64,000 bases of DNA from Pelosinus propionicus DSM 13327 (GTDB lineage: Bacteria; Bacillota; Negativicutes; DSM-13327): assembly GCF_900114615.1 (NCBI RefSeq), contig NZ_FOTS01000006.1, forward strand, positions 62,001 through 126,000. Reading direction: 5' to 3'. Below, one piece after another: positions 25,440 through 33,240 of the stretch. Made by a program: the position numbers and the translations under genes. Numbering within the stretch: the first letter of the stretch is position 1; every line of letters starts with the position of its first letter. The notes under the pieces are model-generated. The model made no database searches. It was given only the letters and a program-made list of their open reading frames with translations, and was not told the origin of the DNA.

Positions 25440-27695
25440 TTAGATTCTACCTGCTTCCTGCAAAGCTTTTAAAACCTTTTCAGGTGTAAGCGGCAAAGAG
25501 TTAATTCTAACACCGATTGCCTGGGACACAGCATTAGCAATCGCTGCAGCTGGAGCAACCAAAGGTGGTTCGCCAAGCCCTTTTGCACCAAAAGGTCCAG
25601 TATTGGCATTTTCTTCGACAATAATAGTATCAACAATCGGAATATCCATCGATGTAGGTATGATATAGGTTGCAAATGATGGAGTTCTTATGTTACCGTT
25701 GGCTATTTTTATTTCTTCATACAATCCGTAACCAACACCCATTATTGTACCGCCTTCAATCTGACCTTCAACATGCAGCGGATTTACAGCTTTGCCAACA
25801 TCATGAGCTGCCGCAATGCGCACTACCTCTACCTGTCCTGTTTGTGTGTCAACTTCTACCTCAGCAACATGGCTGGCAAAGGAATATACTTCATAGGGTT
25901 TGCCTTGCCCTGTCTCATCATCAAGCGGCTCTGTTGTTGGGTTATACCACCCATGCCCGATCGTCATAATACCTTTGCCACGGCAGCGCGCGATCAATTG
26001 CGCTACAGCAATATCGGTCTGCTTGCTATGAATAAACACATATTTGTTTTTTAAAGCAATAGCTTCAGGCAAAACTCTCTGCCATGCTGCAATTTCATTT
26101 ACAAGTATTTCTTTTACTATTTTAGCAGCCTTTAAAGTTGCATTGCCTGAAATGTAAGTTTGCCGACTTGCGGACGAGGCACCGCCATCAGGTGTAACAC
26201 CGGTATCCGCCGAAGTAACTTTTATGTCGTTAAAATCAAGTCCCAGCTCTTCAGCCGCAATTTGCGCCAAAATAGTATTGGAACCCTGCCCGATATCAGC
26301 TGCGCCTACCATTAAATGCGCACTTCCGTCTTCCATAACATCTAAAAAAGCACCTGCCGGGTTAGGCTGCCCAGTATTTCCGATGCCATAGTACAGGCAC
26401 CCCATACCGATACCTCGCTTTTTATAGGGCGCCAACAACTGACTTTTATTTGCCATCACTTTCTCATAAGCTGGCACTAAAGTATCACCAATATTGCCTT
26501 TAACATCCATTACCTGACCTGTTGATGTTAAACTGCCATTTTTCAATGTGTTGCGAAGGCGTATTTCCAGCGGTGATATTCCTGCTTTTTCAGCAAGCAT
26601 ATCCATTTGCTGCTCATAAGCAAAAGCTATTTGCGGCACTCCAAAACCTCGCATAGCGCCTGCAGTCGGATTGTTCGTATAAACGGTATAAGCATAAATT
26701 CTAACATTAGGCACTTCATAAGGACCGGCGGCATGTACTGCCAAACGGGTTACAGGAGCCGGACCATAAGATGAATATGCGCCGGTATCAGCAACTGCAT
26801 GTACATCAACAGCCAACAGCTTTCCAGTCTTATCAGCCGCTGTTTTATACTTAATAACACAAGGATGCCGTTTGGAAGAAGTAATGATGGATTCTTCGCG
26901 CGAATAAACAAGCTTTACAGGACGCCGAGTATTTAATGCCAAAAGTGCTAAATAAATTTGTACCGAAATATCAAGTTTGCCACCAAATCCACCTCCTGTA
27001 GGTGCCTGAATCATTCTGATGCGACTTTGCGGCAGCGCCAGATTGCGCGCAATTTCACGACAATCAAAATGTGTATTTTGTGTTGATGCTTTGACAACAA
27101 CAATATCATCTTCCATATAAGCAATTCCCGCTTCAGGCTCGATGTAAGCATGTTCCTGCATTTGTGTAACATACTCGTTTTCAACAACAATATCGGCAGT
27201 TTCGAATACTTCGTCAACATTTCCCCGAAGTATTTTGCGTAGCGCCAAAATATTACTGTCTCCATGAACTTTGGGTGCATCTTGGTCCATAGCCTGTATA
27301 GCATCAAATACCCCAGGAATTTCTTCTAGTTCAACTTCAATAAGTTTGAGTGCTTGCTGGGCTATGTCTTCAGTTTCAGCAGCGACCAGCGCTAAGCCAT
27401 CACCTATTTTACGAATTTTATCACTTATAAGTACAGGTTCATCCTTAAAAATGATTCCATGACCATTAAGTCCGGGTACGTCTTTAGCGGTAAGCACGGC
27501 ATGAACACCTGGCAAAGCAGCCGCTTGACTAACATCTAATTTTTTAACAAATGCATGAGCGACTGTACTTCTCAGCACTTTGGCATGAAGCATGTTAGGC
27601 ATTTTTATATCTGCACTATAACGTGTTTTTCCCAATACTTTATCTAATGCATCATTACGAATAACTGATTTTCCTACTACGGATAACTCTGCCAT
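25440..27695 (-). CDS. ndhL: Nicotinate dehydrogenase molybdenum-binding large subunit (fused)
   Basis: 751 residues of the CoxL/xanthine dehydrogenase family. Molybdopterin-binding motifs are GGGFGGKLDI and AGAMRGFGVPQIAF, and the catalytic Glu lies in GAKGLGEPPLV. It hydroxylates nicotinate at C6. In E. barkeri this part is split into two polypeptides (NdhL and NdhM); here one chain covers both. The open frame continues upstream, but the start MAELSVVGKS at 27695 is chosen because AAGGAGG lies eight bases before it and 13 bp after the small-subunit stop. Confidence 0.88.
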   Translation of the reverse strand: MAELSVVGKSVIRNDALDKVLGKTRYSADIKMPNMLHAKVLRSTVAHAFVKKLDVSQAAALPGVHAVLTAKDVPGLNGHGIIFKDEPVLISDKIRKIGDGLALVAAETEDIAQQALKLIEVELEEIPGVFDAIQAMDQDAPKVHGDSNILALRKILRGNVDEVFETADIVVENEYVTQMQEHAYIEPEAGIAYMEDDIVVVKASTQNTHFDCREIARNLALPQSRIRMIQAPTGGGFGGKLDISVQIYLALLALNTRRPVKLVYSREESIITSSKRHPCVIKYKTAADKTGKLLAVDVHAVADTGAYSSYGPAPVTRLAVHAAGPYEVPNVRIYAYTVYTNNPTAGAMRGFGVPQIAFAYEQQMDMLAEKAGISPLEIRLRNTLKNGSLTSTGQVMDVKGNIGDTLVPAYEKVMANKSQLLAPYKKRGIGMGCLYYGIGNTGQPNPAGAFLDVMEDGSAHLMVGAADIGQGSNTILAQIAAEELGLDFNDIKVTSADTGVTPDGGASSASRQTYISGNATLKAAKIVKEILVNEIAAWQRVLPEAIALKNKYVFIHSKQTDIAVAQLIARCRGKGIMTIGHGWYNPTTEPLDDETGQGKPYEVYSFASHVAEVEVDTQTGQVEVVRIAAAHDVGKAVNPLHVEGQIEGGTIMGVGYGLYEEIKIANGNIRTPSFATYIIPTSMDIPIVDTIIVEENANTGPFGAKGLGEPPLVAPAAAIANAVSQAIGVRINSLPLTPEKVLKALQEAGRI

Positions 27696-27708
27696 GTTTC
27701 TTTCCTCC

Positions 27709-28173
27709 TTATTTACCGCAAGCCTTTTCAATAGCATTCGCAATTTTTGCATATCCTGTGCATCGGCATAAATTTCCTGATATTGACTGCATAATTTCCT
27801 GACGGCTGGGTGTAGGGTTATGATCAAGTAAAACTTTTGCCGATAATAACATCCCAGGTGTACAAAATCCGCATTGTACAGCGCCTTCATCAATAAAAGC
27901 CTGTTGCAACGCATCCAGCTTATCATAGCTGCCTAGCCCCTCAATCGTTACAACCATTTTGCCATCAAGCTGTGCCGCTAATACCAAACAGGAATTTGCA
28001 GTTTTTCCATCAATAATGATGGTACAAGCACCACAGTCTCCTTCACCACAGCCCATTTTAGTACCTGTAAGATCAAGATTTTCCCGCAGCATATCAATCA
28101 CTCGGCAATCAGGTGTTACTTCCAAAGAAACTGGTTTATTATTTAAAATAAAGTTAACCTTTACTGTTGACAT
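27709..28173 (-). CDS. ndhS: Nicotinate dehydrogenase [2Fe-2S] small subunit
   Basis: 154 residues. Two [2Fe-2S] clusters are evident: plant-type cysteines in GCGEGDCGACTIIIDGK and NSCLVLA, and the second set in QCGFCTPGM and CRCTG. It relays electrons from the Mo site to FAD. The start MSTVKVNFIL at 28173 is chosen because GGAGGA lies seven bases upstream. It is the first structural gene of the operon behind a leader with a terminator at 28316-28348. Confidence 0.9.
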   Translation of the reverse strand: MSTVKVNFILNNKPVSLEVTPDCRVIDMLRENLDLTGTKMGCGEGDCGACTIIIDGKTANSCLVLAAQLDGKMVVTIEGLGSYDKLDALQQAFIDEGAVQCGFCTPGMLLSAKVLLDHNPTPSRQEIMQSISGNLCRCTGYAKIANAIEKACGK

Positions 28174-28234
28174 ACTATTTTCCTCCAACGCAATATACAT
28201 TTTCGACATTACCGCTCACAATGATTCCGATACT

Positions 28235-28255
28235 TTAAATCAGCTTTTTGTTCAT
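28235..28255 (-). CDS. Possible six-codon leader peptide
   Basis: AAGAGGAG lies seven bases before ATG, which opens M-N-K-K-L-I-stop. It lies between the leader terminator and the ndhS start. A short upstream ORF with a good ribosome site may tune translation of ndhS or be chance. Confidence 0.25.
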   Translation of the reverse strand: MNKKLI

Positions 28256-28315
28256 AGCCAAACTCCTCTTAAAATTATAAAGTAGTACTGGTACAGCGAA
28301 ATGTATCAAAATAAC

Positions 28316-28395
28316 AAAAAACCGCATGAAGTCCTTGACTTCACACGGCATTGTGTATTACTAAATTGATAAAACGATTTTAAGCTGTTTTTTAC
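28316..28395 (-). ncRNA. Leader attenuator of the nicotinate dehydrogenase operon (candidate cis-regulatory RNA)
   Basis: On the minus strand CCGTGTGAAGTC-AAG-GACTTCATGCGG pairs fully with wobble and is followed by TTTTTTG. The competing hairpin TACAC-AATGCC-GTGTG (28342-28357) shares the 5' arm. The upstream stem is AAAC/GTTT (28372-28390). Compared with the ena leader, the stem base pairs differ by compensatory changes while the core AGTAATACAC...AATGCCGTGTGAAGTC is retained. It lies about 140 nt before ndhS. Any ligand or sensor is unknown. Confidence 0.6.
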
Positions 28396-28482
28396 TTGAC
28401 TATATTATAACAGCACTGACATTATAATAAAAATATTAAATTTGAATCATTTTATATAATTTTTATATAATGGGTAAACAGT

Positions 28483-28552
28483 ATGACCTCTAAACTTTTT
28501 GGCAATCACTGAAACAAGCAATATGGCTTGGTCTCAAAAAACTAAATATATC
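28483..28552 (+). pseudogene. Decayed 5' end of a lysR gene
   Basis: The sequence ATGACCTCTAAAC...GGCAATCACTGAAACAAGCAATATG matches, with gaps, the first ~28 codons of the lysR gene at 22173 (ATGACCTATAAACAA...GCAATCGCCGAAACAAACAATATG), then ACTAAATATATC matches CTAAATATTTC. The frame is broken, the ribosome site is gone, and homology ends near 28552. It lies in the same position relative to the ndh leader as lysR does to the ena leader, so the control region was duplicated and this copy lost its gene. Confidence 0.75.
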
Positions 28553-28604
28553 TTTATAATGCTCTCTTTAAAGGAATAAGGTAACGCTTTATGTAATAAA
28601 AAAT

Positions 28605-28660
28605 GGATTTCTTATATAATCACCTCTGCGGATTAGAGAACGTGATTATATGAGAAATCC
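28605..28660 (-). terminator. Duplicated terminator hairpin, copy 2
   Basis: GGATTTCTTATATAATCACC faces GTGATTATATGAGAAATCC, followed on the minus strand by ATTTTTTATT. It ends the GGDEF-EAL gene at 28690. It is nearly identical to the palindrome at 10440-10495. Confidence 0.75.
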
Positions 28661-28689
28661 ATTATATTTTATCCTTTTTAACGAAAAAC

Positions 28690-30465
28690 TTAACTAACTC
28701 CTAAATGAACACAGCAGAACTTGTTTTCCTCCACTAACATAGGGCTTGGCTTTCCGATATGATATCCTTGTACATAGTCTAAACCAATTCTTTTGGCTTC
28801 TAGAAAAATAGACTCTGAGCTAACATATTCAGCGATGGTTCGAATCCCTAGCTGCTTGGCAAAATATACGATGCTTTCAACAATGGCTACCATCGCTGGA
28901 TTTGTCCCAATTTCACTAATCAATGAACCATCAATTTTAATATAATGGGCTCCCATATTCAAGATATAGGCAAAGTTTGAGTACCCGCTGCCAAAATCAT
29001 CAATTGCTATTTTGGCACCAAAAGCTTTTATTCTTTTGATAAAAAAAGATAAATCCTCAGGATTCTTGAATTCTTCTGATTCAACAAATTCAAAAGTCAC
29101 CCTCTTGGCAATACAAGAGTCTTCCAACAACTCTCCAATTAACTCTTGTACCCCATGATCTAAAATATCTGCAGCACTTAAGTTAATAGAAAAATCAACA
29201 TCTTTATCTGCAAAGTGTGTAAATGATTTTTCAAGAATAACTTCTGTTAAACGAGGATATAGCTTGGTTTTCTTAATAATCGGTAAGAAGGTTCCCGGTG
29301 AAATCACCTGCCCATCTCGGCCAAGCAAGCGAACCAATACTTCATATTTGCTAATTTCAAAGGTAAAGGTATTCATAATCGGCTGATAATATACCAAGAC
29401 CCGATCTTCCTGTATTGCATCTTGCACTTCATGTATCCAATGAAGATTATTACGGTGTGTTTCTCTCATAGGTAAATCATCATGATATACTTTTAGTGGC
29501 AGGCAGTATTGCCTAGCATACTCCAAAGCCATTTGTGCCTTTTCTAAAGGCTTATCCTTCGTAATTGCAATACCTATCGTAACAAAAAGATAAGAGCTAT
29601 GACCATGAATTTTGAAAGGTACTTTTTCAATTACATTATGAATATTCAGCATCCACTCCGTAAAATTTTTTTCATTACCCTCACTAGCAAGGATTGCATA
29701 TTCATCACCTGCTAGACGATATAAATTATAGTGATATGGCTCTATCAGTTTTATTAGACGTTCTGCTAATTCCAACAATAAATCATCCCCAGCCTGATAG
29801 CCGTAAAACTCATTAATCGTACGAAATTGTTCTACATTAATAATAGCTAAATGAGGTTTCTCAGCAACTTTCATATCTTCATTTAACTGCAGACGATTGG
29901 GAGTTGTCGTAAGTTGATCGGTATACATTTGTTTTTGCAGCTGTAGTGCCTTTTCTTGTACCCGCTCTTCCAAATTTTTATTAAGCTCTTGCACTTCTTG
30001 CAAGGCTTGCTGTCTCAGCACTTTTTCATTGGACAAAGCGAGTAACATTTCATTCATTTCGCCTGCCAAAATAGCTATTTCATCTGTTCCTGATACACAT
30101 AAAGTCGATGATAGATCCTGGGTCTTCGTTATATAAACGATACTCCTAATTAATGAATATAAGCGACGAAATAAGACTTTCTCTAATATCATCGGTAAAA
30201 GAAAACTGAAGACCAGCCCACTACATAATATCAAAATAGCTCCATAATAAATACTTTTTCGCCCCACTAAATGCAAATGCTGCTCTTCTAAGAGCGGCAT
30301 AGAAAGAACCAATTTGTTCGACCTGCTTACAATTGCATCATTACTAAAAATTTGCTTCTGCTCAAATTGCTGATCCAATGAATAATATAAAGATGCATAT
30401 ACACAAACAATAAATAGACCAAAGGTTATGATCACTAGCATTGTTATTTTGGAACGCAGGGTCAA
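28690..30465 (-). CDS. Membrane GGDEF-EAL protein, probable c-di-GMP phosphodiesterase
   Basis: 591 residues. Two membrane helices (about 8-28 and 72-95) flank a short external loop, followed by a HAMP-like segment and coiled coil (EVQELNKNLEERVQEKALQLQ in part). The GGDEF domain is degenerate at its signature, AGDEY, so cyclase activity is doubtful. The EAL domain has EVL instead of EAL but keeps NLSA, EFVESEEF, DDFGSGYSN and KIDGSL, consistent with hydrolysis of c-di-GMP. Its mRNA begins with a c-di-GMP-I riboswitch, suggesting feedback by its own substrate. Confidence 0.85.
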   Translation of the reverse strand: MTLRSKITMLVIITFGLFIVCVYASLYYSLDQQFEQKQIFSNDAIVSRSNKLVLSMPLLEEQHLHLVGRKSIYYGAILILCSGLVFSFLLPMILEKVLFRRLYSLIRSIVYITKTQDLSSTLCVSGTDEIAILAGEMNEMLLALSNEKVLRQQALQEVQELNKNLEERVQEKALQLQKQMYTDQLTTTPNRLQLNEDMKVAEKPHLAIINVEQFRTINEFYGYQAGDDLLLELAERLIKLIEPYHYNLYRLAGDEYAILASEGNEKNFTEWMLNIHNVIEKVPFKIHGHSSYLFVTIGIAITKDKPLEKAQMALEYARQYCLPLKVYHDDLPMRETHRNNLHWIHEVQDAIQEDRVLVYYQPIMNTFTFEISKYEVLVRLLGRDGQVISPGTFLPIIKKTKLYPRLTEVILEKSFTHFADKDVDFSINLSAADILDHGVQELIGELLEDSCIAKRVTFEFVESEEFKNPEDLSFFIKRIKAFGAKIAIDDFGSGYSNFAYILNMGAHYIKIDGSLISEIGTNPAMVAIVESIVYFAKQLGIRTIAEYVSSESIFLEAKRIGLDYVQGYHIGKPSPMLVEENKFCCVHLGVS

Positions 30466-30522
30466 CTATACCATCTCCTATTCCCCAATAATTAGTGTAC
30501 TTGTGCGCTTTGAAATCTAACT

Positions 30523-30560
30523 GAACCGCAAAGGCACAGAAAATAAAGAACACGAAATAA
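30523..30560. repeat. Half copy of the inverted-repeat family
   Basis: GAACCGCAAAGGCACAGA plus AAAGAACACGAAATAAA matches the left arm of the family (see 31925-32001). It lies in the leader of the GGDEF-EAL mRNA between the riboswitch terminator and the gene. Confidence 0.45.
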
Positions 30561-30586
30561 AGCACCAGCTATAGAAAGCGGGTGCT
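30553..30586 (-). terminator. Terminator downstream of the first c-di-GMP riboswitch
   Basis: On the minus strand AGCACC and GGTGCT pair, followed by TTTATTTC. It lies 28 nt after the aptamer, inside the 5' leader of the GGDEF-EAL gene, and is the likely output of the switch. Confidence 0.65.
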
Positions 30587-30613
30587 AATTTAATAATTAC
30601 AATGTAATTACAT

Positions 30614-30692
30614 TCGCAACCTGGCAGTCATAGACAATTCCTTAGACCCACGGCTTTGCGTCCTTACCTTTCGATAAGTTTGCCCAATATTA
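30614..30692 (-). promoter_or_regulatory. c-di-GMP-I (GEMM-I) riboswitch upstream of the GGDEF-EAL gene
   Basis: On the minus strand the conserved GEMM-I pieces occur in order: GGGCAAACTTAT, CGAAAG tetraloop, GTAAGGACGCAAAGCC, GTGGGTCTAA and TGACTGCCAGGTTGC. These match the aptamer core, GAAA tetraloop and receptor of this class. A TATAAT-like -10 lies just upstream (about 30710). The output is a terminator at 30553-30586 or ribosome access. The regulated gene is 150 bp downstream. Confidence 0.9.
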
Positions 30693-30814
30693 ACTTTGAA
30701 ATTTTTGTCAAATTATACATATAATTGTATTGCCTTCTTAATAGTAAGTCAAGTAAAACTTAAGGACTAAAGTCCTCCGAGCAAGGATCTTTTTAAATGC
30801 CCCTTAGAAATCTT

Positions 30815-30868
30815 TAAAATAAATCACAAGGCATAATGCCGCAGACGGAATTGTGCCTTGTGATTTAT
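30815..30868 (-). terminator. Terminator of ilvE
   Basis: AAATCACAAGGCA pairs with TGCCTTGTGATTT with a run of T on the minus strand after the stem. It lies 20 bp after the ilvE stop. The gap between 30693 and 30814 holds only the riboswitch promoter and a short AGGACT/AGTCCT palindrome. Confidence 0.8.
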
Positions 30869-30886
30869 AATATAAAATTTTACTAT

Positions 30887-31801
30887 TTAATAGACAGGTG
30901 TGCAAAAATCCGAATATGCCTTTATTTTAGACGTAGCAACCTGAAAGAATAATTCTTTTAACTTACGACACACAGGACCTTGATGACCATTGCCAATTTT
31001 TCGGTCATCCACTTCAACAACAGCTACCACTTCCATCGCTGTACCACTAAAGAAAACTTCATCTGCTGCATATAATTCCGTTCTGGTAATACTTCGCTCA
31101 ATCACTTCAATACCAAGTTCTTGACGTGCCAAACGCATCACTGTATCTCTGGTAATACCTTCAAGAATATTATCAGATGGAGGTGGAGTAATAATTTTCC
31201 CATTGCGAACCATAAATACATTTTCCCCCGGACCTTCGCAAACATGACCATTACGTGTTAAAAACAAAGCTTCGTCATACCCTTTGCTCACTACTTCTAA
31301 AGAAGCCAGAGCTGAATTAAGATAAGCTGCTGTAGGCTTAGTGCGAGGCGGCAGCATGTTATCCCCTAAACGTTCCCAAGAAGTAAATGCTGCCCGAAGT
31401 TCATCTTTACCAGTAAAGTTGCCCATTGGCTGACAATAAATTACAATTCGATTATCATCATCTAATAAGGTAGGAGCAACATGATTGGAGCCTTTAAATG
31501 CAACTGGCCTAATATAGGTTGTTGTCTGGAGGTTATTTTTCTTAAGCAATTCAATTGTAGCTTGGCATAACTCCTCTACAGTATAAGGAATATTAATATA
31601 CAACACTTTGCAGGATTGTAGAAGTCGCTCATAATGTTCTCTCAGTCGAAATACATACAGCTGTTTTTCAGTCTCATCCCAATAAGCCCGTATTCCTTCA
31701 AAACAACCGAGTCCATAGTTAAATCCTTTACAGCGTACACTGATATGTACTTCGCTCTCCAAAATAATCTTTCCCTCATAAAAAACATACATATTTTCCA
31801 T
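30887..31801 (-). CDS. ilvE: Branched-chain amino acid aminotransferase
   Basis: 304 residues of PLP fold type IV. It has GFNYGLGCFEGIRAY, the PLP lysine in PRTKPTAAYLNSALA, the Glu of DEALFLTRNGHVCEGPGENVF, and GITRDTVMRLA. It interconverts branched-chain 2-oxo acids and amino acids. It is monocistronic with its own terminator. GGAGG lies just upstream of the ATG. The LysE/Lrp pair further on deals with amino acids too but is not in the same operon. Confidence 0.9.
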   Translation of the reverse strand: MENMYVFYEGKIILESEVHISVRCKGFNYGLGCFEGIRAYWDETEKQLYVFRLREHYERLLQSCKVLYINIPYTVEELCQATIELLKKNNLQTTTYIRPVAFKGSNHVAPTLLDDDNRIVIYCQPMGNFTGKDELRAAFTSWERLGDNMLPPRTKPTAAYLNSALASLEVVSKGYDEALFLTRNGHVCEGPGENVFMVRNGKIITPPPSDNILEGITRDTVMRLARQELGIEVIERSITRTELYAADEVFFSGTAMEVVAVVEVDDRKIGNGHQGPVCRKLKELFFQVATSKIKAYSDFCTPVY

Positions 31802-31924
31802 TTGTATAGCTCCTCCTCATTTATAATGGTGTATTCATCATCTCAGAACATTACTCTTTTATCAAGGAGTTTTGTGATGATGACAAGTAAAAATTTATCA
31901 TCGTATCGAAAAAATAAAATATTT

Positions 31925-32001
31925 TGACCGCGAAAGTATGAAGAACACGAAGGATATGAATAACCAATCCTTCGTGTTCTTTGCATTTCCTTCGCGGTTC
32001 A
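31925..32001. repeat. Intergenic inverted-repeat family, full copy
   Basis: TGACCGCGAAAGTATGAAG opposes TTCCTTCGCGGTTCA and AGAACACGAAGGAT opposes ATCCTTCGTGTTCT, a near-perfect 77-bp palindrome. It fills most of the gap between ilvE and the FAH-family gene, which it may help terminate. Confidence 0.7.
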
Positions 32002-32043
32002 CTTCTGTTTTGTCAACGATATATTTTCTTGCTTACGATTGAA

Positions 32044-32925
32044 TCATTTTACATAATTCGTTAGTTTGCCGATGTTTTCCACTTCTACCGTTACCACGTC
32101 ACCCGACTTCATCGGGCAAGTACCGGAGGGAGATCCCAAAGCCAAAACATCGCCAGGTTCTAGAGTCATAATTTTTGATACCCAGCTGATCAAAAATGGA
32201 ATGCTCAAGGACATTTCACTTGTGTTTCCATCCTGTACTACTTTTCCATTTAAGGTTGTAACAATTCTTAAATGAGTCGGATCTATACCAGTAACCACCC
32301 ATGGCCCAATAGGTCCAAAAGTATCAAATCCCTTTCCCCGTGTAAACTGCGGATCTGTCTTAGTCAAATCTCTTGCGGTTACATCATTAAACACAGTATA
32401 ACCAAAAACATGGCTTAACGCCTCTTCTTCGGGAATGTTTCTACCGCTCTTACCAATTATTAAGGCAACTTCACCTTCAAGTTCAACCTTGTTCGTTAAA
32501 TCAATTGGCGGTAAACATATGGTTTCTTTGTCTGCAATTAATGCCGATTGGGGTTTTAAGAAAAGAAAAGGTTCTTTTAAATTCGCCGTACCACCTGTTT
32601 CTTTGGCATGTCCGGCAAATGTCCAGCCAAAATTGACTACCTTTGATGGCTCTACAGGAATTAGAATCTTTACATCGCTAAGTGCAACTTCCGTTCCCTC
32701 ATAAGAGCATGTGCCAGCAGCGATTTCTGCAAATTCATCGGTTAATTGAAAGATCGTTTTTCCCTCAATCGCACCATAGTGTATATTTCCATCTCTATCT
32801 TGATAGCGAACAATCCTCTTTGGCTCTGTTGCTATAGTATCTTCAGCAATCGTTTCTTCTGCTGTACCAACGCAGGCAGATAAATGCTCTCCTGCTAATA
32901 TTCCTTCATGATATTCTTTTTCCAT
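32044..32925 (-). CDS. Fumarylacetoacetate hydrolase-family protein
   Basis: 293 residues. An N-terminal extension (about 1-95) precedes the FAH fold with VVNFGWTFAGHAKE, metal-binding acidic residues in VELEGEVALIIGKSGRNI, and FNDVTARDL plus KGFDTFGPIGPWV. The family includes acylpyruvate hydrolases, oxaloacetate tautomerase/decarboxylase and 5-oxopent-3-ene-tricarboxylate decarboxylase, which cannot be told apart here. It is divergent from a LysR gene, its likely regulator, with a MITE between them. GAGGAG precedes the start. Confidence 0.8.
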   Translation of the reverse strand: MEKEYHEGILAGEHLSACVGTAEETIAEDTIATEPKRIVRYQDRDGNIHYGAIEGKTIFQLTDEFAEIAAGTCSYEGTEVALSDVKILIPVEPSKVVNFGWTFAGHAKETGGTANLKEPFLFLKPQSALIADKETICLPPIDLTNKVELEGEVALIIGKSGRNIPEEEALSHVFGYTVFNDVTARDLTKTDPQFTRGKGFDTFGPIGPWVVTGIDPTHLRIVTTLNGKVVQDGNTSEMSLSIPFLISWVSKIMTLEPGDVLALGSPSGTCPMKSGDVVTVEVENIGKLTNYVK

Positions 32926-32978
32926 TATAAATCTCTCCTCACTCTGTGCAAGAACATCTTTTATGACTCATATAGAGT

Positions 32979-33144
32979 ACTAGTACCTTATCAGCCTTAA
33001 TCCAGTGAATACTAGCGGTCTATTTTCTGCACCACTTCGTTGTCGTCAGTCAGCATACTAACGGTATGCCTCCTTCCTCCGCCTTGCTCTGCGAAAAATA
33101 GCCTCGCCATTCTCCTACTGTTTTAAGACTGACAAGGTACTAGT
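32979..33144. mobile_element. MITE-like element, copy B
   Basis: 166 bp, the inverted counterpart of 10258-10430. It begins ACTAGTACCTTATCAGCC and ends CTGACAAGGTACTAGT. It has inserted between the divergent FAH-family and lysR genes, so it likely sits inside their control region. Confidence 0.75.
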
Positions 33145-33240
33145 CTTTGCACTTTTAGTATAGTACGATCCTAAATATAATGAAAATATCGATTAATCAT
33201 GGTATGATAACTGTAAGTTATTGACGGGGTGGAATAAAAA

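Noticed and set aside
27696-27926. N-terminal extension of the Mo large subunit
   Set aside because: The extension would run into the small-subunit gene, and the ribosome site at 27700 fits the start at 27695.
28483-28552. A functional second LysR gene
   Set aside because: The frame breaks within about 20 codons and no ribosome site remains.
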